Source of the DNA: Candidatus Sulfotelmatobacter sp.
GTDB lineage: Bacteria > Acidobacteriota > Terriglobia > Terriglobales > Acidobacteriaceae
Direction of reading: 5' to 3'
Assembly (NCBI GenBank): GCA_030041415.1
Contig: JASHNX010000162.1
Coordinates: 1 to 42,969, forward strand
Length of the DNA: 42,969 nucleotides
Shown: one piece after another, positions 7,819 to 15,411 of the stretch
Layout of the letters: each line of letters opens with the position of its first letter
Numbering within the stretch: position 1 is the stretch's first letter
The notes under the pieces: generated by a model
Told to the model about the DNA's origin: nothing
The model's database searches: none
Seen by the model: the letters and a program-made list of their open reading frames with translations, nothing else
Made by a program: the position numbers and the translations under genes

Positions 7819-9324
7819 CTACTCCATTTCAAAAGTCAAATAGGTGAAGCCGTCAGAGCGTTCGACTTGTAACACGACTGGCGCGCCGCTTTTCAGTTCG
7901 TCGACGGCGGTGCGCAGATCTTCCATCGATGTGATAGGCGTGGTGTTGAGCGAATGAATTACGTCGCCAGTTTGAAGGCCCGTCTCGGGAGTGATCAGGT
8001 CGGCGGCGCGGCCGATCACCACAACTCCCGATGGAATACGCAACGAGATTTGGTTCCGTAAGGTGCTGTCGAAGTCGATGCCGAGAATCCCCAGCCTGGG
8101 GAGCAGGCTTTTTTCTGGATCGGCGGCATCGAGCAGTTGATCCATGGGATCGTGCTCCTCGATCGCGGGGATATAAATCGTCTTCCGCTCATTGCCGCGA
8201 AGAATATCGAGCTTCAATAATTCGTCGATTCGATGCAGGTAGAGAGCGGCGGAAAGTCCCGGCAGGGTTTCAATGCGGCGATCGTCTGCGTGGAGAACGA
8301 TATCCTGAATGCGCAGGCCAGCCGCCGCTGCGGGGCCATCGGGCTTCACATCGGCGATAATCACGCCCCAGCGCTGGCTGAGATGCAGGGCATCCGCCAT
8401 GTCGGGAGTAATCTCCTGCGCGTCGGCTCCGATTACGACGTGGTGCACGTGGCCGTACTTGCGGAGGCTGCGATAGACAAAATCGACGATTCGCGCAGGG
8501 ATGGCAAACCCCAAGCCTTCGCTGCCGCCTCCTTCGGAAAGAATAAAGGTGTTGATTCCCACGACCGAACCGTCCATATCGACCAGCGGTCCTCCGCTGT
8601 TGCCGGGGTTGATCGGTGCGTCGGTCTGAATGTAAGTCATAGCTTTGGTTGAATCGGGCTGGCGTGAGACCGCGCTTACCACGCCCATAGTTACTGAGTT
8701 TTCGAGGCCCTCTGGACTGCCGATGGCGAACACCAGTTGTCCGACGCGAGGCCTTTGCCGGGTCAGCAAAGGGAGCGTGGGGAGATCCGTTGCATCAATC
8801 TTGAGCAAGGCAAGGTCGGTCTCTTTGTGAACTCCAATCAGGCGCGCTTCGAGAATATGTCGCTTGCCCACGGGTACATCGCGCCCGGTATCGCCGGGAA
8901 TCGGCAGGGCCACGCGGATTTTCTGAGCTCCTTCAACCACATGCGCATTTGTCATGATGTATCCGTCGGGGTCAATGAGTACGCCCGAGCCGACTGCGTG
9001 CTGGCGCACGATGAGAGCGGTCTCTGACCTTTCTGCGTCACGCACCGGTGCGTAGCCGGTTACGACGATTTGCACGACCGCGGGAGACACTTTCGCGGCA
9101 AGAGATTCAAGGGCATCGTTGAACTGCGTCAGAGTCTGCTTTGAAGCGGTCGCGGCCAGATCTTGCTGGCGCGACTGCGGGGTCGGAACCGGTTTCTCCT
9201 GCTTCTGGGTTGGAGATTCTTGCGATCCGAGCGAAATGTTTGAGAACAAGAGTAAAAAAAGTGCAAGGACGGACCGCACTCCTGATCGAGTCAGTTGTGG
9301 GCGGGAACGAAGGAGGGAGAACAT
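7819..9324 (-). CDS. HtrA/DegP-type periplasmic serine protease with PDZ domains
   Basis: Envelope quality-control protease. From ATG 9324 (AGGAG 10 bases upstream) it has a signal or anchor segment (VLALFLLLFSNISLG), then a trypsin-like domain with H128 (MTNAHVV), D170 (ETDLALLKID) and S243 (NPGNSGGP). One PDZ domain follows at about 300-385, and a second, weaker PDZ-like unit ends the protein (ITPETGLQTGDVIHSLNTTPI). At 501 residues it is typical of two-PDZ DegQ/DegP-like enzymes. An upstream in-frame start at 9372 would add 16 residues before the signal segment and is less likely. The gene converges with the HD-GYP gene and has no operon partner. Confidence 0.92.
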   Translation of the reverse strand: MFSLLRSRPQLTRSGVRSVLALFLLLFSNISLGSQESPTQKQEKPVPTPQSRQQDLAATASKQTLTQFNDALESLAAKVSPAVVQIVVTGYAPVRDAERSETALIVRQHAVGSGVLIDPDGYIMTNAHVVEGAQKIRVALPIPGDTGRDVPVGKRHILEARLIGVHKETDLALLKIDATDLPTLPLLTRQRPRVGQLVFAIGSPEGLENSVTMGVVSAVSRQPDSTKAMTYIQTDAPINPGNSGGPLVDMDGSVVGINTFILSEGGGSEGLGFAIPARIVDFVYRSLRKYGHVHHVVIGADAQEITPDMADALHLSQRWGVIIADVKPDGPAAAAGLRIQDIVLHADDRRIETLPGLSAALYLHRIDELLKLDILRGNERKTIYIPAIEEHDPMDQLLDAADPEKSLLPRLGILGIDFDSTLRNQISLRIPSGVVVIGRAADLITPETGLQTGDVIHSLNTTPITSMEDLRTAVDELKSGAPVVLQVERSDGFTYLTFEME

Positions 9325-9527
9325 CGGCGTGAATCTCCTGGGGGATGACGGTCCCATATCAGAAAATAGCATGCACCGGGCAGCGAGGGGGAAAGTGACG
9401 GCGCATCCCGGGGCAGTCTCGTTTCTATTAACTAAGTCGTTATCAGGCTTTTATCGAAGTGTATTCCGTGATATAACCTGCCCTGAGCATCAATTGTGGT
9501 CGACCCGCACGTCAGGAGCGCATTTCG

Positions 9528-9902
9528 ATGACACCTACCTCGTTTGCCCAGAGCGAACGGTCGGACCACGAAAGAGGAGGCACTGTGTCCGAAGCACGGA
9601 CCGGAAAAAGATTTCCCCTTCATCTGCCGATCAAGATTCATAACGAAAGCGCTGACGCCAAAGGGACCACAGGAAATTTGAGCGCGGCGGGAGTTTACAT
9701 TCGTGCCGACTCGTCGCTGGAGATCGGGTCCCCCGTAGAGTTTGAAATCACGCTTCCACCCGACGTTACCGGTGGACCGGAGAATGTTGTCATCCAGTGC
9801 AAGGGACGGGTGGTGCGCACCGATCCGAGCGGCACCACGCAGGATGGTAAGGGAGTGGCTTGCGTGATCGATTCGTACGAATTTGTCAGAAACACGGAGT
9901 GA
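9528..9902 (+). CDS. PilZ domain protein
   Basis: Single PilZ domain of 124 residues, a predicted cyclic di-GMP receptor. The two binding motifs are visible: RxxxR in EARTGKRFPL and the (N)xSxxG motif in GNLSAAGVYI. AGGAG about 10 bases before ATG 9528 supports the start. The C-terminal strands (CKGRVVRTD ... GKGVACVIDSYEFVR) match the usual PilZ barrel. The LuxR-type regulator gene follows 140 bases downstream on the same strand. The target process, for example motility or polysaccharide export, cannot be inferred from the sequence. Confidence 0.85.
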   Translation: MTPTSFAQSERSDHERGGTVSEARTGKRFPLHLPIKIHNESADAKGTTGNLSAAGVYIRADSSLEIGSPVEFEITLPPDVTGGPENVVIQCKGRVVRTDPSGTTQDGKGVACVIDSYEFVRNTE

Positions 9903-9910
9903 GGTTGATG

Positions 9911-9986
9911 GTTGTTGCTTGAGATTTGTCGATTGAGCGCGCAAACGCAGACCCTTTAATGGTCAATCACAAATCAACAATCAACA
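9911..9986. repeat. Imperfect long inverted repeat between the PilZ and LuxR genes
   Basis: The stretch 9911-9936 (TTGTTG, TTG, GATTTGT, GATTGA blocks) is nearly the reverse complement of 9963-9986 (TCAATC, ACAAATC, CAA, CAACAA blocks), with two small mismatch sites and one bulge around a loop of about 26 bases. On RNA it would give a long A/U-rich hairpin just before the regulator gene. Confidence 0.5.
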
Positions 9987-10042
9987 ATGAGAATATCCGC
10001 CCGCAGAGCGGAAGCGGAGACGATTCTTGGAGAGCGGACAAC

Positions 10043-10717
10043 ATGCTCAAACTGATTCTGGCCGATAATCAGGCAATCTTCCGGGCGGGCATCGCCAAGG
10101 TTCTGGCGGTGGAAGACGAGATGCGCATTGTGGCGCAGGCTCAGACTCCTGAGCAGATGTTCATGGCTCTGGATAAATTTCGCGCTGCCGTTCTGGTGGT
10201 CGCGGCGGGTTTTCACAATGACTTTGCGGCCATCGCGCAGGCTGCGAACCGCGCCAAGACCCGCGTGGTCGTTTTGGCCGATACCGGTGAGAGCGCGCAG
10301 CGGCATATGGGCAACGGCGCCCATGGCGTCGTTTACCGCAATGTAACCAGCGCTGCGCTGGTGGACTGCGTGCGCAAAGTCGCGCGCGGGGAAACCTGGG
10401 TGCAGGATGTCGCGGTGCCAAGCGAACTCACAGAGAACGATATGGTCGGATTGCGCGTGCGCGACCGCCTCACCGCAAAAGAACTGCGTATCGTCGCACT
10501 AATCGTGCAGGGCTATAAGAATAAGGAGATCGCCACACAGCTCGGCACAACCGAACAGGTGATCAAGAATTATCTGCGCAACGTCTACGACAAGATTGGC
10601 GTGTCGGACCGTCTGGAACTGGCTCTGTTTACGATTCATCACCGGATATTGAATGAAGCAGCAGCGGCTACTGCGGCGGGACCAACGACGCAGGCTCCGG
10701 CAGGAGTAATGCCGTAA
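10043..10717 (+). CDS. LuxR/NarL-type DNA-binding regulator with a degenerate receiver domain
   Basis: Two-domain regulator of 224 residues. The C-terminal GerE/LuxR helix-turn-helix is complete (about 141-200: LTAKELRIVALIVQGYKNKE then IATQLGTTEQVIKNYLRNVY). The N-terminal receiver keeps D8 but has alanines (LVVAAGF, about 51-57) where the phospho-acceptor aspartate should be, and GVVYRN where the conserved lysine is expected. It therefore probably works without phosphorylation. I prefer ATG 10043 to an upstream in-frame start at 9926, because the domain begins here (MLKLILAD) and GGAGAG precedes it. A terminator hairpin follows the gene. Confidence 0.88.
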   Translation: MLKLILADNQAIFRAGIAKVLAVEDEMRIVAQAQTPEQMFMALDKFRAAVLVVAAGFHNDFAAIAQAANRAKTRVVVLADTGESAQRHMGNGAHGVVYRNVTSAALVDCVRKVARGETWVQDVAVPSELTENDMVGLRVRDRLTAKELRIVALIVQGYKNKEIATQLGTTEQVIKNYLRNVYDKIGVSDRLELALFTIHHRILNEAAAATAAGPTTQAPAGVMP

Positions 10718-10748
10718 CGCTGAAGTCGGATATGAGGTTTTAAGAGCG

Positions 10749-10774
10749 AGGCCGCCTACGGGCGGCCTTTGATA
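10749..10774 (+). terminator. Rho-independent terminator after the LuxR-type gene
   Basis: AGGCCGCC (10749-10756), loop TACG, GGCGGCCT (10761-10768), then TTGATATTTG. It is a perfect eight-pair stem about 30 bases past the stop codon, with a short, interrupted T-tract. Confidence 0.7.
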
Positions 10775-10853
10775 TTTGTAGCGCAATTTACAGGCCCCGC
10801 TGGGTGCGGATGGGTTTTGGCCGAGTAGAAAACGCAATGTCAGCCCAGGCTTC

Positions 10854-11612
10854 TCAGCCCTGAACCGACCCAACTGGCTGCTCCTCCGGTGCAAGTTCCA
10901 ACTTATAGCCCGAGCGGGCCGCGTCATCGTAGAACATCTGCACGGTTTCCAGTGAAAGTTCGTGCAGGTCCTTGCCAATGAGGGCGATCTTCTTAAGAAT
11001 GTCGGAAGTTACAGTGACGATGTGGCAGCCGATGGCGTCGGCCTGAAAAATATTGAGTAGTTCTCGCGGACTCGCCCAAACCAACTGAGAATTTGCATTC
11101 CCCTCCATCAGCTCAAGCGCGGATTTCATGAGCGGGACCGGATCGCGTCCGGTATCGGCGACGCGGCCGGCAAAGATAGAAACATAAGACGGCGCTCCGT
11201 CCTTCAAGGCCTGTGCGCTGCGCTGCACCTGATCGAGAGCGAGTACGGCTGTAGCATTCAGGCGAATACCCTGGCCGCTGAGGCGGCGTATCAGCTTATA
11301 CATGGGTTCGCGCCGAGTGTTGGTAACGGGAATCTTTACGTAAACGTTCGAGCCCCAACTCGCGATGTGGTGCGCCTGGCGCTCCATTTCGTCTTCATCG
11401 TCGGCGAGAACTTCCAGGCAGATGGGCCGGTCGGGAATGTGCTCGATAATTTCGCGGGCGAAGCGCTCGTAATCTGTGACCCCGGCTTTCCGCATCAGAG
11501 TCGGATTGGTGGTGAAGCCCTTGATGTAAGGCTCGCGATGAAGGGCGAGCATGGTAGCCTTGTCGGCTCCATCGGCAAACACCCGAACCTTCAACTCAGA
11601 GACAGACTTCAT
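10854..11612 (-). CDS. Transaldolase family enzyme (last gene of the heptose operon)
   Basis: A 252-residue TIM-barrel enzyme of the transaldolase / fructose-6-phosphate aldolase family. Visible active-site elements are D14 (VFADGAD), N36 (TTNPTL) and the Schiff-base lysine K93 (VYVKIPVTN). Its length fits the small transaldolase group. The start lies 17 bases inside the preceding gmhA-gmhB fusion gene, so expression is coupled. Sedoheptulose 7-phosphate, a transaldolase substrate or product, is the entry metabolite of GDP-heptose synthesis, so a supply role is attractive but is inference. The true substrate cannot be told from the sequence. No motif suggests loss of activity. Confidence 0.85.
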   Translation of the reverse strand: MKSVSELKVRVFADGADKATMLALHREPYIKGFTTNPTLMRKAGVTDYERFAREIIEHIPDRPICLEVLADDEDEMERQAHHIASWGSNVYVKIPVTNTRREPMYKLIRRLSGQGIRLNATAVLALDQVQRSAQALKDGAPSYVSIFAGRVADTGRDPVPLMKSALELMEGNANSQLVWASPRELLNIFQADAIGCHIVTVTSDILKKIALIGKDLHELSLETVQMFYDDAARSGYKLELAPEEQPVGSVQG

Positions 11613-12780
11613 TCTTGGGCTCCTTTGAACTGGAACGAATGATCCATTGGGCCGCTTCGCGCAAAGATCGCACTGTCGCTTCCGGAGGCTGGCTGGGCTT
11701 TCTCTCGCGGTAGCCGTAGTCGATCAAAATTGTTTTGCAACCTGCAGCGTGGCCGGCATCAATGTCGCGCCAGCGGTCCCCCACAACGAAACTGCGAGCA
11801 AGATCGATATCGTGCTTGCGCTGCGCCTCGTAAATCAGGCCGGGTTTGGGTTTTCGGCACGCGCAATGATCTGCATCGTCATGATAGCAGACGAAGATGT
11901 CATCAACCGGCAAAAGGGAAGCCAACTTTTGGTGCATGGCATCCAATTCGGCACTGGTGAGGCTACCGCGGGCGACATCGGGCTGGTTGGTAATGACATA
12001 GAGGGGGAATCCATGAGACTTCAGCTCTGCTAATGCCGGCGCAGCATCGGGCAAAACTTCAAGATCATGCAGGCCGGGAGGAGGAAGTGGTTTTCCGTCT
12101 TGCACCATGGCGCGGTTGAGGACACCATCGCGATCAAGGAAGACGGCAGGACGCGCGGCGCGGTCGCGCGCAGCTTCGGTGGACTCCCATTTCGCAGCCT
12201 GTTGTTTCACCAGCGGATGAGAGACAAGCAGATGCCAGACAACAGATTGAAAAGCCTCTGTGTGCGGGGTGATGTGGGCAGCGTTGACCGTGGGAATGAG
12301 AATGCAGGTATCCGCAACTTCGGCGGTGTAGCCGCCGTCGCGGCCGACGACGCCAAGAATCTTCGCATTAACGGTGGCGGCGTATTCGAGGGCGCTCACC
12401 AGGTTAGGACTGATATTTTTTTCAAGATGGCCGCCCCCGACAGAAAAAACCATTACAAGGTCATTCGAGCGAAGGCGGCTGGTGCGTAGCCAGCTTTCGA
12501 ACACGGTTGGCCAGCCTTCGTCGTTGGTGCGGGCTGTGAGTTCAGAAACGTTGTCGGTCGGCGCGTAGGCCTCAATGCCGGCGAGCTTGCGGAAATCATT
12601 TACGGCGTGCGAAGCGTTGGCGGCGCTGCCGCCCACGCCAAGAATAAACAAACGTCCACCCGCAGCGCGTGTTTGCGCGAGAAGGGAAGCTGCTTCCTCG
12701 ATGCTGCTACGATCGAGGCGGTCGATGACGGCTTTGGCTTCCGCGAGGAATTGCTCTGCGAATGTGCTCCTTGGGTTCAT
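11596..12780 (-). CDS. Fused GmhA-like sedoheptulose-7-phosphate isomerase and GmhB-like heptose bisphosphate phosphatase
   Basis: Two enzymes of heptose activation in one 394-residue chain. Residues 1-195 are a SIS-domain isomerase (FILGVGGSAANASHAVNDF) that would turn sedoheptulose 7-phosphate into D-glycero-D-manno-heptose 7-phosphate. Residues 210-385 are a HAD phosphatase with D216-x-D218 (FLDRDGVLNR), TNQ motif (265-267), zinc ligands C298, H300, C306, C308 (CYHDDADHCACRKPKPG) and GDRWRDID, matching GmhB. In the isomerase the metal region reads H58-x3-D62, where E. coli GmhA has H-x3-E. It overlaps the nucleotidyltransferase gene by four bases and the transaldolase gene by 17. Confidence 0.9.
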   Translation of the reverse strand: MNPRSTFAEQFLAEAKAVIDRLDRSSIEEAASLLAQTRAAGGRLFILGVGGSAANASHAVNDFRKLAGIEAYAPTDNVSELTARTNDEGWPTVFESWLRTSRLRSNDLVMVFSVGGGHLEKNISPNLVSALEYAATVNAKILGVVGRDGGYTAEVADTCILIPTVNAAHITPHTEAFQSVVWHLLVSHPLVKQQAAKWESTEAARDRAARPAVFLDRDGVLNRAMVQDGKPLPPPGLHDLEVLPDAAPALAELKSHGFPLYVITNQPDVARGSLTSAELDAMHQKLASLLPVDDIFVCYHDDADHCACRKPKPGLIYEAQRKHDIDLARSFVVGDRWRDIDAGHAAGCKTILIDYGYRERKPSQPPEATVRSLREAAQWIIRSSSKEPKNEVCL

Positions 12781-13508
12781 GAATGGCTTGTCACCCGTTG
12801 TGTGCGGGTAAGAAATTCCGCTGTCTCGTGCAAGCCGGCGGGCGAACCGATCTCGTAAAAGCGTTCGTGCGCCTCGAATGCCGCCAGCTGTTTTCTTTTG
12901 AGGAGATTTGAATACACCTCACTGAGATCGCAAGGCTCTCCCTGGGGCATATTTTCAAACGCTTCGGCGCGGAACACGCCGAGACCGTAATCGATGTAAT
13001 GCATGCGCGGCGTGCGCTGAGTTTTGCTGTACGCCAGAATTTCTCCGGATTCGAATTCGACGTTGCTCTTATCCCACTTCCCGTCGTTGCGGAAGACCGT
13101 CATCATTCCCAACACACCGGTGGAGCTGAAGTTGTGCGCCACGGCGGCGTAGTCACACGGCAAATAAGAGTCGCCGTACATCACGAAAAAGGGACTTCCC
13201 AACTTAGGAAGCGCATTTCTGATCGCACCAGCCGTACCCAGCAGAGATGAGCCGTCGAACGAGTAGTCTACCTGAAGACCGAGTTTCGAATGGTCAGGAT
13301 TCGATCCATAGCCGAGGGCTCGCTGGATGAGATTGCCGAGATGACCCACGCAGAGCACGACACGCTCGATGCCATTTGACCTGAGCAGCCGGAGTTGGTG
13401 AATTACAAACGGCTCGCCATTGATCTCGAGCAGAGATTTGGGCACGTTTTCTGTCAACGGGCCAAGACGCGTAGCGCGGCCTCCGGCAAGAATGGCGACG
13501 GTCAGCAA
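12777..13508 (-). CDS. hddC: Nucleotidyltransferase, probable D-glycero-alpha-D-manno-heptose 1-phosphate guanylyltransferase
   Basis: Sugar-phosphate nucleotidyltransferase of 243 residues. It begins with the signature AILAGGRATRLGPLTENVPK and continues with VMYGDSYL (metal-binding aspartate) and a GIERVVLCVGH-type Rossmann core. The neighbours (GHMP kinase before it, isomerase-phosphatase fusion after it) mark it as the HddC step, which makes GDP-D-glycero-alpha-D-manno-heptose. From sequence alone I cannot exclude another sugar 1-phosphate or nucleotide. It starts nine bases after the kinase gene and overlaps the next gene by four bases. Confidence 0.82.
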   Translation of the reverse strand: MLTVAILAGGRATRLGPLTENVPKSLLEINGEPFVIHQLRLLRSNGIERVVLCVGHLGNLIQRALGYGSNPDHSKLGLQVDYSFDGSSLLGTAGAIRNALPKLGSPFFVMYGDSYLPCDYAAVAHNFSSTGVLGMMTVFRNDGKWDKSNVEFESGEILAYSKTQRTPRMHYIDYGLGVFRAEAFENMPQGEPCDLSEVYSNLLKRKQLAAFEAHERFYEIGSPAGLHETAEFLTRTQRVTSHS

Positions 13509-13517
13509 TGCTTGCTC

Positions 13518-14501
13518 CTAGGAATGCGCTACGACTGTGGTTCCGGCAAAATCGAACTGCATTCGAACCTCGCGCAAGCCGGCGCTGCGCATGGCGGAAC
13601 GCAGCCGAGTCTTCTCTTCACTGTAGAACATGAGAAATCCGCCGCCTCCGGCGCCAATCAGCTTGCCGCCACGAGCTCCATTGGCTTTGGCAAGGGCATA
13701 GAGCTTATCGATCTCAACGCTGCTCATGCCGGGAGAGCGTTTCTTCTTATGCTCCCAATGGATGTTCATCAGATCAGCAAAATGATGCAGGTCTCCCGCG
13801 AGCAGCGCCTTGCCACTCTCGATGCCCAGCTTCTTCGTGAAATGAAGATTTTCGATCATACAGCCTTCATTGCTTTTCGTGCGCGAATCCTGATCGCGGA
13901 GGATGTCCGATGCATTGCGCGAGCTGCCGGTGAAAAACAAAAGAAGATTGTCTTCGAGATTGGCAAGCGTTTCAGGGGAAAGCTTCAGAGGCTCGATCTC
14001 TACCCGATCATCCGGTAGGAAATTGAAGCACATAATTCCGCCGTGCGCAGCAATGTACTGATCCTGCTTGCCGATTGGTTCTTTCAGCCGGTCCAGTTCG
14101 ATATGGCAGGCCTGCTCGGCCAGTTCACGGGGCGTGATGAATTCATGTTTGTAAGTATGAAGAGCCGATAGAAGCGCGGTGGTGAAGCTGCCGGAAGATC
14201 CCATGCCGGTTCCGGCGGGAATATCGGAAAGGCTGACAATCTCCAGATATGGCCCCGTAACGCCGGTAAGCTGCAGTACTTCACGAATGATCGGGTGCTG
14301 AATTTCTTCGACTCGATCCACTTCCTCAAACTTGGAATATTTAACGAAGATCCGCGGGTGAAATGCCTGGTTGAGTGTGATGTAAACATAGCGATTGATC
14401 GCGGCAGAGATCACGAAGCCGGTGTGCTCGCGATAATAAGATGGCAAATCGGTGCCGCCGCCGCCGAGACAGATTCTCAAGGGGCTTCGCGTGATGATCA
14501 T
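13518..14501 (-). CDS. hddA: GHMP kinase, probable D-glycero-alpha-D-manno-heptose 7-phosphate kinase
   Basis: First gene of the heptose operon, 327 residues. GHMP-family motifs are clear: MIITRSPLRICLGGGGTDLP at the N-terminus, the ATP-binding PAGTGMGSSGS loop (about 95-105) and GKLIGAGGGGFLMF near the C-terminus. The early GGGTDLPSYY sequence is characteristic of heptose and fucose kinases of this group. It should phosphorylate the heptose 7-phosphate at C1 to the alpha-1,7-bisphosphate, which the fused GmhB domain then dephosphorylates at C7. GTGAGGCGGG before the ATG serves as ribosome binding site. The operon promoter should lie in the 300 bases upstream. Confidence 0.87.
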   Translation of the reverse strand: MIITRSPLRICLGGGGTDLPSYYREHTGFVISAAINRYVYITLNQAFHPRIFVKYSKFEEVDRVEEIQHPIIREVLQLTGVTGPYLEIVSLSDIPAGTGMGSSGSFTTALLSALHTYKHEFITPRELAEQACHIELDRLKEPIGKQDQYIAAHGGIMCFNFLPDDRVEIEPLKLSPETLANLEDNLLLFFTGSSRNASDILRDQDSRTKSNEGCMIENLHFTKKLGIESGKALLAGDLHHFADLMNIHWEHKKKRSPGMSSVEIDKLYALAKANGARGGKLIGAGGGGFLMFYSEEKTRLRSAMRSAGLREVRMQFDFAGTTVVAHS

Positions 14502-14801
14502 CGAACCCGCCTCACCGAATGCGCAGCAATCGAATTTCGACGGTGCGGGGCGCCAACAATCCAGCGTGCAGAGTACAATCGCCCGATAATCGCATAATAC
14601 GTATGGCCGCGAATCATGGACGAATCATATGCGAAGCGACCATCCTCGGTCGAATGAACGCTTCGGTGGCCGGGCTGCGTCTCGTTTGGTCGCTTTGAGG
14701 GAAATCGCGCTTCTGGCAAACTGAGACGCCGCCCGCATTCGGCGTTACTTGGTGCTTCCACAGGTTTTTGCCATACTCACGATTGCGGAAGAATAACGGA
14801 A
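14502..14801. promoter_or_regulatory. Divergent control region of the heptose operon and the methyltransferase gene
   Basis: A 300-base gap between divergent genes. A direct repeat CGAATCAT occurs at 14610-14617 and 14621-14628, and a TATTAT-like -10 hexamer lies near 14595-14605 on the minus strand. The frame of the methyltransferase stays open back to 14658 but has no ATG, GTG or TTG there. I see no separate gene. Confidence 0.4.
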
Positions 14802-15380
14802 ATGCAGGTTCTTGATCTGGGCTGCGGGGCTGGGGCCGATCTGAGCAGCTGGAAGGTAAGCTCAGACGACCCCGTGGTCGGAGTAGATATCAATAAGGCA
14901 AGCCTCGTTGAGGCACGCTGTCAATTTCCTCAGCGATCTTATCTTTGCGCTGCTGGCGAAAGTCTCCCGTTCCCTGACGCCTGTTTTGATCGGGTAATCA
15001 CGTCGGTTGCCTTGCCCTATATGAATATACCGCGCGCTCTCCGTGAGATACACCGAGTGCTGCGAGCGAATGGGCGCTTATCGTGCAGCCTGCATTTGCC
15101 AAGATTCACACTTTCCGAGTTCTTCAAAAACGCACTGCCATATCCCAAGGCGTCTTTGTTCCGCCTGTATGTCTTGCTAAACGGGCTCGTCTTTCACGTT
15201 TCGGGTACAACCATGAATTTGGCGAGGAAGAGCGAGTCATGCCAAACAGAAAGAGGCATGCGCCTGGCTCTGAAGCGGGCGGGATTCGAAAATGCTTCTT
15301 TTCGCCGGTGGCAAGGCTCCGCAGGGCCAGTATTTATGGCGGAGGCGATTAGGTGCGCGCGACATTCTTCACCGCGCTGA
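14802..15380 (+). CDS. Short class I SAM-dependent methyltransferase
   Basis: Methyltransferase_11-like protein of 192 residues. Motif I is LDLGCGAGADL (residues 4-14), the acidic end of strand 2 is VGVDINKASL, and later motifs read LPFPDACFDRVITSVALPYM and ALREIHRVLRANGRL. The chain starts directly at motif I, so the usual 30-40-residue N-terminal cap that often helps bind substrate is absent. The upstream frame is open for 48 more codons but has no usual start codon. It may be a trimmed gene or use a rare start. The substrate is unknown. It converges with the VWFA gene cluster. Confidence 0.78.
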   Translation: MQVLDLGCGAGADLSSWKVSSDDPVVGVDINKASLVEARCQFPQRSYLCAAGESLPFPDACFDRVITSVALPYMNIPRALREIHRVLRANGRLSCSLHLPRFTLSEFFKNALPYPKASLFRLYVLLNGLVFHVSGTTMNLARKSESCQTERGMRLALKRAGFENASFRRWQGSAGPVFMAEAIRCARHSSPR

Positions 15381-15411
15381 AGGCCGGCACCGGGCCGAAG
15401 ATTGCGCAATC

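Noticed and set aside
14498-14761. Minus-strand frame of 87 codons upstream of hddA
   Set aside because: Composition is random, it has no domain or signal, and it covers the divergent promoter region. The four-base overlap with hddA is coincidental.
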